A stretch of 64,000 nt of DNA. Source: Schizophyllum amplum. Its lineage: Eukaryota; Basidiomycota; Agaricomycetes; Agaricales; Schizophyllaceae. The stretch lies in the NCBI GenBank assembly GCA_007026445.1, contig VDMD01000007.1, forward strand, positions 620,001 to 684,000, given 5' to 3'. Under the pieces are notes generated by a model. It had not been told where the DNA came from. It was given only the letters and a program-made list of their open reading frames with translations, and did not search any database. Of this stretch, positions 32,401 to 43,008 are shown piece after piece. A program made the translations under genes and the position numbers. How positions within the stretch are numbered: the first letter of the stretch is position 1; every line of letters starts with the position of its first letter.

Positions 32401-33125
32401 TCACACCACGCGCTTCTCGCAGCGAGTCTCATCGTGCACGCCCAAGCAGTTGCGATCGCAGTAGGGCATCGCGCATCGCATGCACTTGTAGCGGCCCCAG
32501 TAGCCGCAAACAGAGCAGAACAAGCGCGGAGGATACGGAGGTGGCGGGCTGGCCGCAGTCAGGTAGGTCGGGCCTGACATCGTCTCGATTTTCTGTATGT
32601 TGAGTCAGTAAGAGTATTCCGAGCAGTCGAGACAAACTTGACAGTTGGCCAGACTGGATGGATGGAGAGCAACATGAATGTATAAAAACGCACCGACTTG
32701 TCCAAGAGGTTGTTGAAAGACGTCGAGTATAGCAGCGCAGAGCGCACAGCCATAACTGATTTCTTCTTCTTCGTCGCTGGGGAATTGCCGAGAAGGCGAA
32801 CCTTGCGCTCGTCTGTGATGGGGTAACGTGCCTTTCCCTTCGCATGACGCGACTTGGTGCTGCTTTCCCCGGCATCCTCGCCAGTGGCTTCGGTATAGTT
32901 AGATCGCTACCAGGGGGTCAGAGATATCGAGGGGGGCATGTCTTGAGCGTACTTCGAGTTCATCAAGGTGTCTTTTCGTTCTCTTTGCTAGGATCTCTGG
33001 TGCGAAATTGGATGAAGACGCGTTCACTTGGCGCTGTTCTGGCGAGGCGCTTTAGATTTATATAAGGTATATAAGAGGTGGAACGTACTCTGTTCACGCG
33101 CCTTCTTCGGAGGAAGGTAGGGCAT
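32401..33125 (-). CDS. VPS71: SWR1-complex zinc-finger HIT protein (Vps71/ZNHIT1)
   Basis: Four exons can be joined in frame to about 175 residues. The start is a 12-codon exon (MPYLPPKKAREQ); next comes a basic helix (LAKRTKRHLDELE), then a conserved block (YPITDERKVRLLGNSP ... TSFNNLLDKS) and a C-terminal HIT zinc finger with CSVC, CMRC, YCDRNC and HDETRC ligands, ending CEKRVV. Vps71/ZNHIT1 is a subunit of the SWR1 chromatin remodeller that deposits histone H2A.Z. Length and domain position are typical. The gene is divergent from the fusion gene to its right, with 204 bp between start codons. The first intron join is the least certain. Confidence 0.9.
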
Positions 33126-33329
33126 TTTGGGCAATGGGTTCAGAAACAAGAGTCGAACGATTGAACGGTGCCGGTGAGAAGACGGCGGCGCCGGTAGTCG
33201 GCCCGAGTCGGCCGATCATCACGCCATCGGTCAGTCATTCTATCTAAAAGGTTGACCAGGACTCGGAGCGCATTCACATCTTGTCGTTCCCCATCACCGC
33301 GACGACGAACAAAACAGAAATATCGGAAT
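33126..33329. promoter_or_regulatory. Bidirectional promoter, VPS71 / lyase-kinase fusion
   Basis: A 204-bp head-to-head gap between two housekeeping-type genes, so a shared promoter is likely. An in-frame extension of the right-hand gene back to 33252 exists but begins with TTG; the first ATG at 33330 was preferred. Confidence 0.5.
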
Positions 33330-36300
33330 ATGGCACCGACAATAGATCTGCGGGCGACTCGGGATCTCCCTACCCCAGAGCCCGACTCACCGTTGAGACC
33401 GCGAAAACCGTATAGGTTCTCGACCCTCTGCGCGACAGTGGAGAACCCGGCGCAAAAGGATCAGTACGGTAGCAGCTCCGTGCCCATCTACCAGACCGCG
33501 ACGTTTAAGGGCGTTGGGGGCCAGTACGACTATACCAGGAGCGGTAACCCTACCAGGAGTCATCTCGGTGCGCGTGCACTTCTCGCTCGTAAAGAGTGTA
33601 CATAGTATTGTCCAGGAGCTGACAAGACGCACAGAACATCACCTTGCCAAAATTTCATCCGCAAAGCATGCGTTCACCGTCTCGTCTGGAATGGCGGCGC
33701 TAGACGTCATTCTGCGCCTGCTCAAACCTGGAGACGAAGTCATCGCCGGCGACGATCTTTACGGCGGAACCAACCGTCTCCTCACCTTCATCAAGACCCA
33801 CGTTGGCGTGACGGTCCATCATGTCGATACCACCAACGCCGCGAACGTCCTCCCGTATATTCATCCGACTAAGACGGCCATGGTGCTACTCGAATCACCC
33901 ACGAACCCCCTCATCAAGATCGTCGACCTCGCGACTATCGCACAAGACGTGAAGGAGAAGGCACCGGGCGCCATCGTCGTGGCCGACAACACCATGATGA
34001 GCCCGTACCTCCAGCGGCCGCTCGAGCACGGATGCGACATAGTCTACGACAGCGCTACCAAATACCTGAGCGGACACCATGATCTCATGGCCGGTGTCAT
34101 CACTTGCAACCGCGACGACATTGCCAAGGTATGCTCCGAGCAGATGCATGCGTTACCCTTCTTGTCTAACATGCCCACTCAGAACTTGGCTTTCACGATC
34201 AACTCAGTCGGCAATGCGCTGGCGCCCATCGACTCGTTTTTGCTCCTTCGCGGCGTCAAGACGCTTGCCATCCGCATGGACCGCATGCAGAGCACCGCTG
34301 GCGTCGTCGCTACCTATCTTCACAACCTCGGCTTCAAGGTCAACTATCCCGGCCTGCCCAATCATCCGAACCGCGAAATCCACGAGCGCCTTTCCGATGG
34401 TAACGGCGCCGTGCTCAGCTTTGAGACTGGAAACAAGGAGCTCAGCGAGCGTATCGTCGGCAGCACCCGCCTATGGGGCATCTCCGTCAGCTTCGGATGC
34501 GTGAACAGCCTGATCAGTATGCCCTGTGTTATGTCGTGCGTGTGGACCGACTTGGCTGCCCGTACGACGTTTCTGACGATGATTATCTGTAGACATGCAT
34601 CTATCGACCCGGCGGTTCGCAAGGAGCGCGGTTTGCCTGAGGACCTCATCCGGCTGTGCGTCGGTATTGAGGATGCGTCAGACTTGCTGGACGATTTGGA
34701 ACATGCATTGTACGATGCAGGTGCCATCTCGTTCAATGCGGCGCAGCACAAGTTTGTTCGCACGCCATTGCCCGACTCTGATGAGGGATTGAGCCAAGCG
34801 ATTGACGGACTGGCCGTCGATGAAGATCACGAGACGGAGTGGTTCGTCAGCTCTCCCGGCAAGGTTATCCTGTTCGGAGAGCACGCTGTGGTACATGGTG
34901 TGGTAAGTTCGACGATGATCTTCTGTGGTGTGATGTTTAACAAGAGCCACAGACTGCCATCGCCGCATCAGTGGACCTCCGCTGCTACGGTCTCTGTTCC
35001 CCACGACACGATGGCAAGGTCTCGGTCCACTTGCACGACATCGACAACTTTGCAGGCGCATGGGATATTGAGTCCCTGCCTTGGGAGCACGCCACCCCAG
35101 TTGCGGCCGGAGAGACGCATCCAGAAGCCCTGAACTACAAGCTGATCGAGGCGCTGTACAACGGCCCGCTCAAGTCCCTCGCCGCCGACCGCTACCGCCA
35201 CGCCAAGAGCGCTAGCGTCGCCTTCCTCTACATCTATATGACCCTTGCCGGCCGCCGGCGCCCCTCCTTCAACTTCTCCGCCCGCGCGACCCTCCCCGTC
35301 GGCGCCGGCCTTGGCTCCTCCGCATCCTTCTCCACCTGCGCCGCCACCGCCCTACTCCTTCTCCACCGCCGCATCAGTGTTCCTCCCCCGCCCGCGCCCT
35401 CCTCGCAAGAGACCGGTCACGTGCATGTCTCGCACGGCGGCCGTCGCGCCATCCCCGCGGACATCGCCGTGGAGGTCAATGGCTGGGCGTTCGTCGCGGA
35501 GAAAATTCTGCACGGGAACCCGAGCGGCGTCGACAATGCGGTCGCTGTATTCGGTGGCGCACTCGCGTACACGCGCGGCGGGTTCGGGCGTCCCGCTGGG
35601 ATGGTGCCGATCCAGGGCTTCAAGAGCCTGAGATTCTTGCTGACGAACTCGCGGGTGCCGCGGGATACGAAGAAGCTGGTGGCAGGCGTGGGGGAGCTGA
35701 AGGAGCGCGAGCCGGAGATGGTGGGGAAGGTGCTGAAGGCGATTCAGCATATCGTGGACGAGGCGCATCGGGCGTTGGTGGATGCGGAGCTGCCGAGAGA
35801 GGACTTGCTACATGCGTTGTCGGTGAGCAAGGCTTGTCGGCAGCAGGGATGGTTTTGCTAACATCGGGGGTAGGCGTGGATCAACGAGAACCATGCGTAT
35901 CTCGTGTCGCTAGGGGTGTCGCACCCGACACTCGAGAACATCCGCGCGAAGACGGCGAATGCGCCGTACGGCCTCAGCACGAAGTTGACAGGTGCTGGAG
36001 GCGGTGGCTGCGCGGTGACCCTCGTTCCAGATGGTATGCATATTATCTCCGTTCACTTGCACTTGTAACATCACTGAACGATAATGTAGAATTCAGCGCC
36101 GAGAACCTCGCTGCGCTCGTTCAGGAGCTCGTGGACGCCAACTTCGAGCCCTACTCGACCTCCATCGGCGGCAGCGGCCTCGGTATCCTCTCCCCCTACG
36201 CGCATCATCGCAACTTCCATGAGTCCTCGCACATCGATGGCGTCGTCACACCGCCGGAGACGCCTGGTCCGGAGCTGTCCACGCCACCAGGGAGCGAGAA

Positions 36301-36412
36301 GGCGGCGGCGGATGATAAGCCACTACCGCCTCTGCGCTCAGCGTTTGAACGCACGTCGCTCACCGACTTGTCGGAGTGGGTGGATGGCCTCGGGCGCTGG
36401 CTGTTTGTATGA
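33330..36412 (+). CDS. Fusion: cystathionine beta-lyase + mevalonate kinase
   Basis: Seven exons (33330-33567, 33635-34128, 34183-34535, 34593-34902, 34953-35822, 35874-36033, 36090-36412) join in frame to about 915 residues. Residues 1 to about 405 are a PLP-dependent cystathionine beta-lyase (STR3-like): YTRSGNPTR, SSGMAALDVI, ESPTNP, the Schiff-base Lys in SATKYLSGHHDLMAG (about 220) and the SHASI block. After a linker of about 35 residues, mevalonate kinase (ERG12-like) begins near 445: SPGKVILFGEHAVVHG, GAGLGSSASFS, GNPSGVDNA and TGAGGGGCAVTL. One uninterrupted exon (34593-34902) encodes the lyase end, the linker and the kinase start, with no Met between them, so separate translation of the kinase is unlikely. 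The first half acts in methionine biosynthesis, the second in sterol/isoprenoid synthesis. Confidence 0.92.
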
Positions 36413-37511
36413 GCGTGTCTCTTGGTGGATGTAGATGCCGAAGGTAAAGACGGGACGGAGGGTCTAATCTATTATAGATGTACACTATATTCAACGGTAG
36501 TACCTACCAGCACTGACTGTCACAGTTTGTATTTCTGAATATTTCTTGCAAAGAAAGGTTTCCTAATTTGGAACGTCTTGTTCTCTGATGACAATCTACC
36601 GGGCTAGTGCAGTGTTATGTTCGTGCTCTGCACGCTTCGCCGAAGGCGCGGCCTCTTTTCCGTCAGTCGTCCTTCCTCTTGCGTATTGCTGATCACCTCC
36701 CTCCACGGTAAACATTCCTGGACGCGTGGCTGATTAAACGGCTGGTTGTCCACTATGTCGACATCTGATTCGCAATGACAGAGCAAGAAGCTGCAACATG
36801 TAATGTACCCAACGTTATACGAGCCGGCGTGGCCTGCCCCTCCACGACAAGTGATTGCGTGTGCGCTCGGCTTCTGATTTACTGCGTCAGCCACCTGTGC
36901 CACAAACGGCAAAGTCTCCGGCCGCGTTCGACAAGGACTCTGCCCACCCGCGCAATCCAACTTAGCGACTCTATGCAACATACAGTATACCGTTGTGTTG
37001 TTACCTTGTTGTTACCTATATTGTAGACGCCGCGGCCTTGCAGCCGCGAGCTCGTCTGCCCACGGTCGCCGTCGCGTTGCGATTTTATCTTGGCGAGGGA
37101 CAGTTCGTGTACTATGTACATACTTATATCGCCTGCCAACGTCGGTGTATAACAGTATGCAATTTATCACTGTATGAAGGGATATAAGTACCTCAGGCTG
37201 AAGTCATGCTTTGAGGGGGTACTTACATGTCTAAACCGAACCTTCAAGACCTGCATAGTAGGCAAGCTGGGAATCAGTCACGGTAAATTGCAACGGAATT
37301 GAAGTCATTGCAGTGTAGTTGAACACGGTTATGTCCAACCGACTGGAGTGGCGAGCAATGAGCATCGAGCGATCGCTGCTTCGCTAAGCTTGGATAAGCC
37401 GAATTCTGCTTACGTGCCACCCAAACCAGACGCATAGTATAAAAGGCTATCATGAGCTCCAGGTCAAAGCCAGCAACATTGCTAACGAAGCAACCATCAC
37501 ACCACAGCAGC
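36413..37511. other. Intergenic, fusion gene to NmrA gene
   Basis: A 1.1-kb gap. It contains the 3' region of the fusion gene and the NmrA promoter (a TATAAAAGG box at about 37438-37446, roughly 70 bp before the ATG). No gene is recognised. Confidence 0.5.
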
Positions 37512-38674
37512 ATGTCCACCAACAAGCTCATCGTCGTGCTCGGCGCTACCGGGAAACAGGCTAGTGAGGCTCAATAGAAGGTCAACAGCCATTAACGAGC
37601 ACGAGCAGGGCGGATCCGTTGTTGACACATTCCTCGCCACCCCAGGCTGGAAGATTCGCGCCATCACTCGCAACCCGGACAAGCCCAGCGGGCGTGCCCT
37701 CGCCGAGCGCGGCGTCGAGGTCGTCAAGGCCGACATCAACGACGTCGCCTCGCTCACCGCCGCCTTCACCGGCGCGCACGCCATCTTCGCCGTCACGGAC
37801 TTCTGGGCACCCTTCTTCGACCCTGCATCGCAGGCGAAGCTCGCGCCGGGACAGACCCTCAACGCATACTGCATGGACGTGGAGGTGCAGCAGGCGAAGA
37901 ACATCTTCCACGCGGTGCTGCCGGTACTGGACGGTCTTGAGCGCTTCGTGTTCTCGACGCTCCCGGGCGGGCGCAAGTGGAGCGGCGGGAAGTACCAGTG
38001 GATTTACCACTTTGACGGCAAGCAAGCGGCGGTGGATCACCTCAAGGAAAGCCTGCCAGAGCTCGCGGCGAAGACGTCGTACGTGAACTTGGGTCTATAT
38101 CTGACGAACGAGCTCGAGATGCCTATGATGATGCCGCAGAAGGTGAGTCGACTGGGGAGCGGGCGTGCTTTTTGTATTGAGCTTCTCCCAGGTCGCCGAC
38201 GGTGTGTACGCAATAACCCGTGTCGGGAGCGCGGACACGAAATATCCCTTCGTCGCCACGAGCCAAGATACGGGGGCTTTCGTCAAGGCCGCGGTCGAGC
38301 TGCCGCCCCAGTCCAACTTGTTGGCGTATAGCGAGATGGCGTCGTGGGCCGAGTACGCCAAGACCTTCCAGGAGGTCACCGGCATCAGCCTGCATTACCA
38401 GCCTGTCACCATCGAGCAGATTGCCGCATTCCTGCCGGAGAACAACGTCGGAAGGGAGGCCGGCGAGGTGAACCTGTTCACAGAGGAGCTAGGCTGGCAC
38501 GGCGGCGATCCGAGCATGCTCTTCCTAGAGGACGTTAGTTTTCCTTGTTTCTTCGTGCGAAGACGGGTGTGCTGATAATGCTCCCGGCAGCTGGCCAAGC
38601 TGGGACATCCGGTGAATACGACGAGCCTGAAGGAGTGGATGGCGAGCCAAGACTGGTCCTTCCTGAAGAATTGA
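37512..38674 (+). CDS. NmrA-like NAD(P)-binding protein (atypical SDR)
   Basis: Four exons, about 330 residues. A Rossmann start (LIVVLGATGKQ then GGSVVDTFL after intron 1) gives the GxxGxxG nucleotide-binding loop. It continues with RAITRNPDKPSGRALAERGV, ADINDVASL, FAVTDFWAPF and FSTLPGGRKWSGG, and ends SLKEWMASQDWSFLKN. NmrA-like proteins are catalytically weak relatives of short-chain dehydrogenases that sense NAD(P) redox state or regulate transcription; the role here is unknown. Intron 1 (after CAG at 37559) appears to use a GC donor (GCTAGT), because only GC-AG splicing restores the glycine loop in frame. A TATA box lies about 70 bp upstream. Confidence 0.88.
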
Positions 38675-38760
38675 GGAGTTTGACTTAGCGGCGTATATAC
38701 AGTTCCCGAGAAACGTTGTCCAAGGAGTCAACAGAGCGGAAGATATATGACTTGTAGCAT

Positions 38761-39419
38761 TAGGGACGTGCGAAGTAGAAACCCGAGCCTCGGGTTTAGT
38801 CCTGGGCGCGGGTTTGGTCCTCACCGGCAAAGACCGAACGAAGTCACTCGGTTCGCCCCGACCCGGGTGCCCGACGCGTCGCCGCCAGTGTTCGCCTGAA
38901 GCCCTAAGGCCTTCAAATTTCAAAGATTGAAGCCCTTCAGGAAGGCTTCAGACAACGCGGCCCCCTGATTCTGAAGCCCTTCTACGGTCACGTGATAAAC
39001 GCGTCGGCATCGGCCGGGCGCCAGCGGGACGCGTCTTACATCTCACTTTTGTACGTCCGACTCGCCGCCGGGCGGCGTCGTCTCACCCGACGCCTGCGGA
39101 CGTGCGCGACGAGCACGCCAAAGTTTCCGACGTCGATCGAACAATTGATAGCAATCAAAGTGCATATCTAGACTCGTAGGGACTACTTATATTCCAGGCC
39201 ATTTTGTTCACAAATCACCCAGTCGGAGCTCCCGGTCGTTGTCCGACACGTCCCGATACTCTACAGAGCGCGCCAGGCGACGACGACGCTGACGGCGACG
39301 TGTCGTGGCCTGTCGTGGCGTATCGCCTGACTTTGTTCAGCAGTTGCCGGTGAGGACCGGACCCGCGCCCAGGACCAAACGGAAACCCGAGGCTCGGGTC
39401 TCTACTTTGAACGTCCCTA
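38761..39419. mobile_element. MITE with about 70-bp terminal inverted repeats
   Basis: The left arm starts TAGGGACGTGCGAAGTAG at 38761. The right arm, read inward from 39419, starts TAGGGACGTTCAAAGTAG. Similarity continues about 70 bp through ACCCGAGCCTCGGGTT and GGTCCTCACCGGCAA with one 7-bp gap. The TAGGG ends resemble hAT termini, but the flanks (TGTAGCAT and TTGACGAC) do not form a convincing 8-bp duplication. No coding capacity. Confidence 0.8.
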
Positions 39420-40276
39420 TTGACGACACAGACGGATACATAGCAGCCTAGAACGACGAAAAAACACGATAATTAAAATAGTTAGGTGGGGGACCCACAG
39501 TAGCTCACGCGAGGGCTTACGATACGTCAGTGAGTTGTTGAGGAGGTATCTAAAGCGCAAGACTGCATAAGAGAGAACGCCCGCGTCCAGTTGGCGTCAA
39601 GCGCAACCGGCTGCCGCCACCTGTGACCTCACGCCACCGAGCCCTGCTGTTGCTTGGAGGACAAACGTAGTCACTAATGTGCGAGGTCAATCTGTCGTTA
39701 GGCCTTCTGAGCGGTCCTACGCACAATGCCATTACAATAGATACAGTAGTGGAGTCGCTCTGCGCCACATCTGGCGCCAGCAAAGGTATGGCCGCCTCGC
39801 GGCCATTTGTTGAGTGATTCTCTCTCGGAAAGCGCCAATTCCTACGCCTTAGATGATAACAAATCCATCTGAGCAAAAAATAAGGCACTACAACGGGGAA
39901 TGAGCGTGCTGCGCGCCCTCGAACGCACGACGCGCTTTTTTCGACCTTCCGTGCAAAGAATTTGCACTTGTTTACATGGAAAGTCAAGCACCTCTTCGCG
40001 AACAGACTATTGCTCCCGCTGTCCCTCCCTCGTTCCTCGGGGGGCCCCCGCGTGAGCAATGAGGGCGCGCACCCCAGCAACACCCCAGTCGCTTCGTTTT
40101 TGGCAGATCTTAAGTTTAAGCAGCCGTGAGATCTTGAGAGATGCAAAATGTCGCCCGACCAATCTCGTGAGCATCCTCTAGTCATCGCATGACTTATAAC
40201 AATGTACAGTAACGTTGACCTCCGTACAATAAAGCTGATGAGCACCATAACCACGCCTAACTCAATGGTACCACAA
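39420..40276. other. Intergenic, MITE to NADAR gene 2
   Basis: About 860 bp with no supported gene. A long minus-strand frame (39550-40254) has no recognisable motif and unusual composition; I treat it as chance. Confidence 0.45.
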
Positions 40277-42184
40277 TTAACTTACAATACTAGTTACCCC
40301 GAAAGCAAGAGCCACGACAGCGACGACCACATACACCAGCCAGTCAGCGGGAGAGGCGGCGGGAGCACCGACCGTATCCCGTCTGCTCTTCCTCCGCCCA
40401 TCATGTTCAACACTTGGCGAGCGCTCCCACGTGCTGTACACCCCGCTATGACTGGATACCCCCGATATACGAGCTGCGCGCGACTTGCCCGTCGATCTTG
40501 ACGCACCCGAATTACGACGCCCCGAGCGAACGCTCTCGGCGGGCTCATATGCGAGGGATGCTGCGACGGCGGGCCTTATCTGCGGGTTCATTAAACCGTC
40601 CGTCCCGGTGGGCAGGAGCGCACTTGCCTCGGCGTCCTCTTTGCGGAGCGCCTCGCGTAGACGCATGAGCGCCTTGCCCAGCTCATTGCGGCCTCGCCCG
40701 TCGTGGCCGACGCCCCAAAAGGCGTCCTTGTCCGAGTCCTAGGTGGGGTGAGGAGGGAGTTGAAGTCAAGTAGATCTATGCTAACGCACCTCGACGAGCT
40801 CGGCGGTTCCTGTCTGGAGCAACTCCTCACGCAGATCGAGATGTTGCGTAAACTTCAGACGAAGCGCGTTGTCCATCTAGTTGCGAGATCAGACAGATCC
40901 GGGTCGCTTTCCGCGCTGCTTACCATCTCGATGTTCACTTTGAGCCAGTCTGGGCGGACTTCTGGCTGAAAGCGCCGCGCCTCGGAGAAGGCGACGGCCG
41001 GCCTCCGCGACACCTTGCGGATGTGTTCGGCGAGCAATGGGCGATGGTCTATGAACTATATCCACCGCGTCAGCCGCATGCCGCAACACGGGCCCGTTAT
41101 CCCTGACCTTGGACGCCTGGAACAGGTGCTCGCTCGTGGGATACATCTTCGCCCTATACTCGACAGGATGATCGGAAAAGTTGGTGAAGCCATAGTGCGG
41201 ATCGTGCTTGTGGTAGAATAGAATACGTTCGGGTGTCCGGGAGGCGACGGAGATTTGGCTGGAGCGGGGGCTTGTAACGGTGTAGGTATTGTGGTAAGGG
41301 GTAGAGCGCATGCCGACAGGATCTGCGCTGACAGGTCGGGAGGAGGCCAGGCTCGCTGGGCGAGGGTATGGCGCATTACGCTTGCCGGCGCTTGACGGAG
41401 GGCTTTTGTAGCCGGGGGAGTAGGAGTGAGGGGCGAGGGAGCCAGTGCTGGCGTACGCATTCTCGCGGCTGGTCGCTTGTGTGGGTAGCACCGACGACAT
41501 GGGTCTGCGCGGATCCTTTTGACCCCTCCGCGAGGATTGGTCGCCCATGGTCGGTGAGAAGCTTTGCCGCTTTCCGGAATTCGGGCAGCTGTGCGTCTGT
41601 AGGTCGCGTTCGACGTGCACGAATTCGTCGCGTTCGGCGCTCGCCTCCCTGTCGATGAAGCCTAGGCGCCGCTGCCGGGGGCGTGCAGTGCTCTCCTCAT
41701 AATGGTCCTCAGTGGTCTGTGGCGGTGCTGCAGTGACGACAACGGGAGACATGGGCGAATGCGCAACGGGGCTTCCTGGTTCACTTGGAATGTCCCCAAC
41801 CGCCTCTGAATGAGCGGACGAGTATGGCGGCTTGACCCCAGACGTGTACTCCTGTGGTGTACTGACAGACAGAGTGGACAGTGGAGAGAGCGTGGAAGTC
41901 GAAGCAGCCGGGGTGAGAGCGCTCTCGAAGCGTGATGAGGTAGGGGTAGTTGGAGCGGATGAGGTGGGCGTGTGCATCGCGCGAGGATCGCGAGGCTTGA
42001 AGGTGATCTGGCAGCCGTGGGGCACGTATATCTGGACGTCACCGTTCTCGGCAGTGGTCACCGTCGCTTGGCGAGGATTATCGACCTCCGGTGGGGGGAT
42101 CTCGTCGATTTGAACTATGAGGGGTGTATCAGGGTTGAAACCGCCCGTCAAGGGAGCAGCTGCAGTGGGAGGGAGCGCAGACAT
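40277..42184 (-). CDS. NADAR-domain protein 2 with C-terminal membrane tail
   Basis: Exons 41108-42184, 40924-41055, 40790-40876, 40277-40738; about 585 residues. Residues 1-320 are Ser/Thr/Pro-rich and probably disordered, except a conserved-looking start (LIVQIDEIPPPEVDNP). The NADAR domain follows: RILFYHKHDPHYGFTNFSDH, MYPTSEHLFQASK, WLKVNIEM and DAFWGVGHDGRGRNELGKAL. After about 80 basic/Ser-rich residues the protein ends in one hydrophobic span (WLVYVVVAVVALAFGVTSIV), so it looks tail-anchored, probably to ER or another membrane with the enzyme facing the cytosol. It is divergent from PARP gene A with an 824-bp gap. Confidence 0.88.
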
Positions 42185-43008
42185 GCAATGCGGGGTCTAT
42201 AGATGTCGATATTGAGTACTGCGGATGTCGATAAGTGGGGGATCGTAGTGGTTTAGAAGGCGGGTCAGAAACAAGGAGCTCGGCAGTTTATGTGGCAGGC
42301 GGGCTACGACAGACGTGCTCTTAGAGGCGCCCAGGCATGAGGAGAAGCTGAGGGGAACGTATACGCACAGCGATAACAGCGCGCTCCCCTTCATTCCTCC
42401 ACGTTGATCAGGCGAGGCGTCGGTTGGTGCCGGCTACTGCTTCTCATATATGAGCTGCACGTGGCTGCTGCATGTACGACTCCCGGGAACGGGAGCAAAA
42501 GCGCCTGGGAAGCGCCAAATGTCGCTTTTGAAAGGAGTCACTTCAGAACTCTCCGAGGACGGAGGACCGAAGAGAGTGGCGTCTAACTGCAATGATCATT
42601 GACTCCGCCGGCCCGCTGGGCCGGCAAGGATCTGCTTCCGTCTTCCTGCTTGTTCTTTACTTTCACTGCTTGATTATTGGCGCCTCTGCTTGCCGCTTGA
42701 GTTCTGCTTGAGCTCCAACCTCACAAGAGTACCATATGTGGCACTCCTCAGTGCACGATGAACCTCTACACAGGCCCGGGCTCTCGGTCGAAGTGTGTAG
42801 CTAGGGGATAACGCGGCGAAGGCAGCCTTCCTTGTTACTACATACGGCAGCCAGGTAGGCGTGGGCTGCCTCATGGGCCTCAGGTGAGACGATCTCGATA
42901 ATCTCCTTATGTGCAAGGCGTGGCTTCCGCAAGCAAGCACCCGGCTAACTATAAGTTTCACCAGAGCCTTGACTGTCCCATCCACACTATCGGCATTCGC
43001 TGGTCGCT
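42185..43008. promoter_or_regulatory. Divergent intergenic, NADAR 2 / PARP A
   Basis: An 824-bp head-to-head region that must hold the promoters of an eraser-type and a writer-type gene. No ORF or RNA gene is recognised. A GC-rich inverted run (GGCCCGCTGGGCC, about 42610-42625) is the only visible local structure. Confidence 0.45.

Noticed and set aside
35245..35768. Overlapping frames in the mevalonate kinase region
   Set aside because: The plus frame with GAGLGSSAS and GNPSGVD motifs is clearly the coding one; the others are shadows of a GC-rich exon.
39550..40254. Minus-strand 234-residue frame
   Set aside because: No recognisable domain, repetitive or hydrophobic pattern consistent with a protein, and no exon context; treated as chance.
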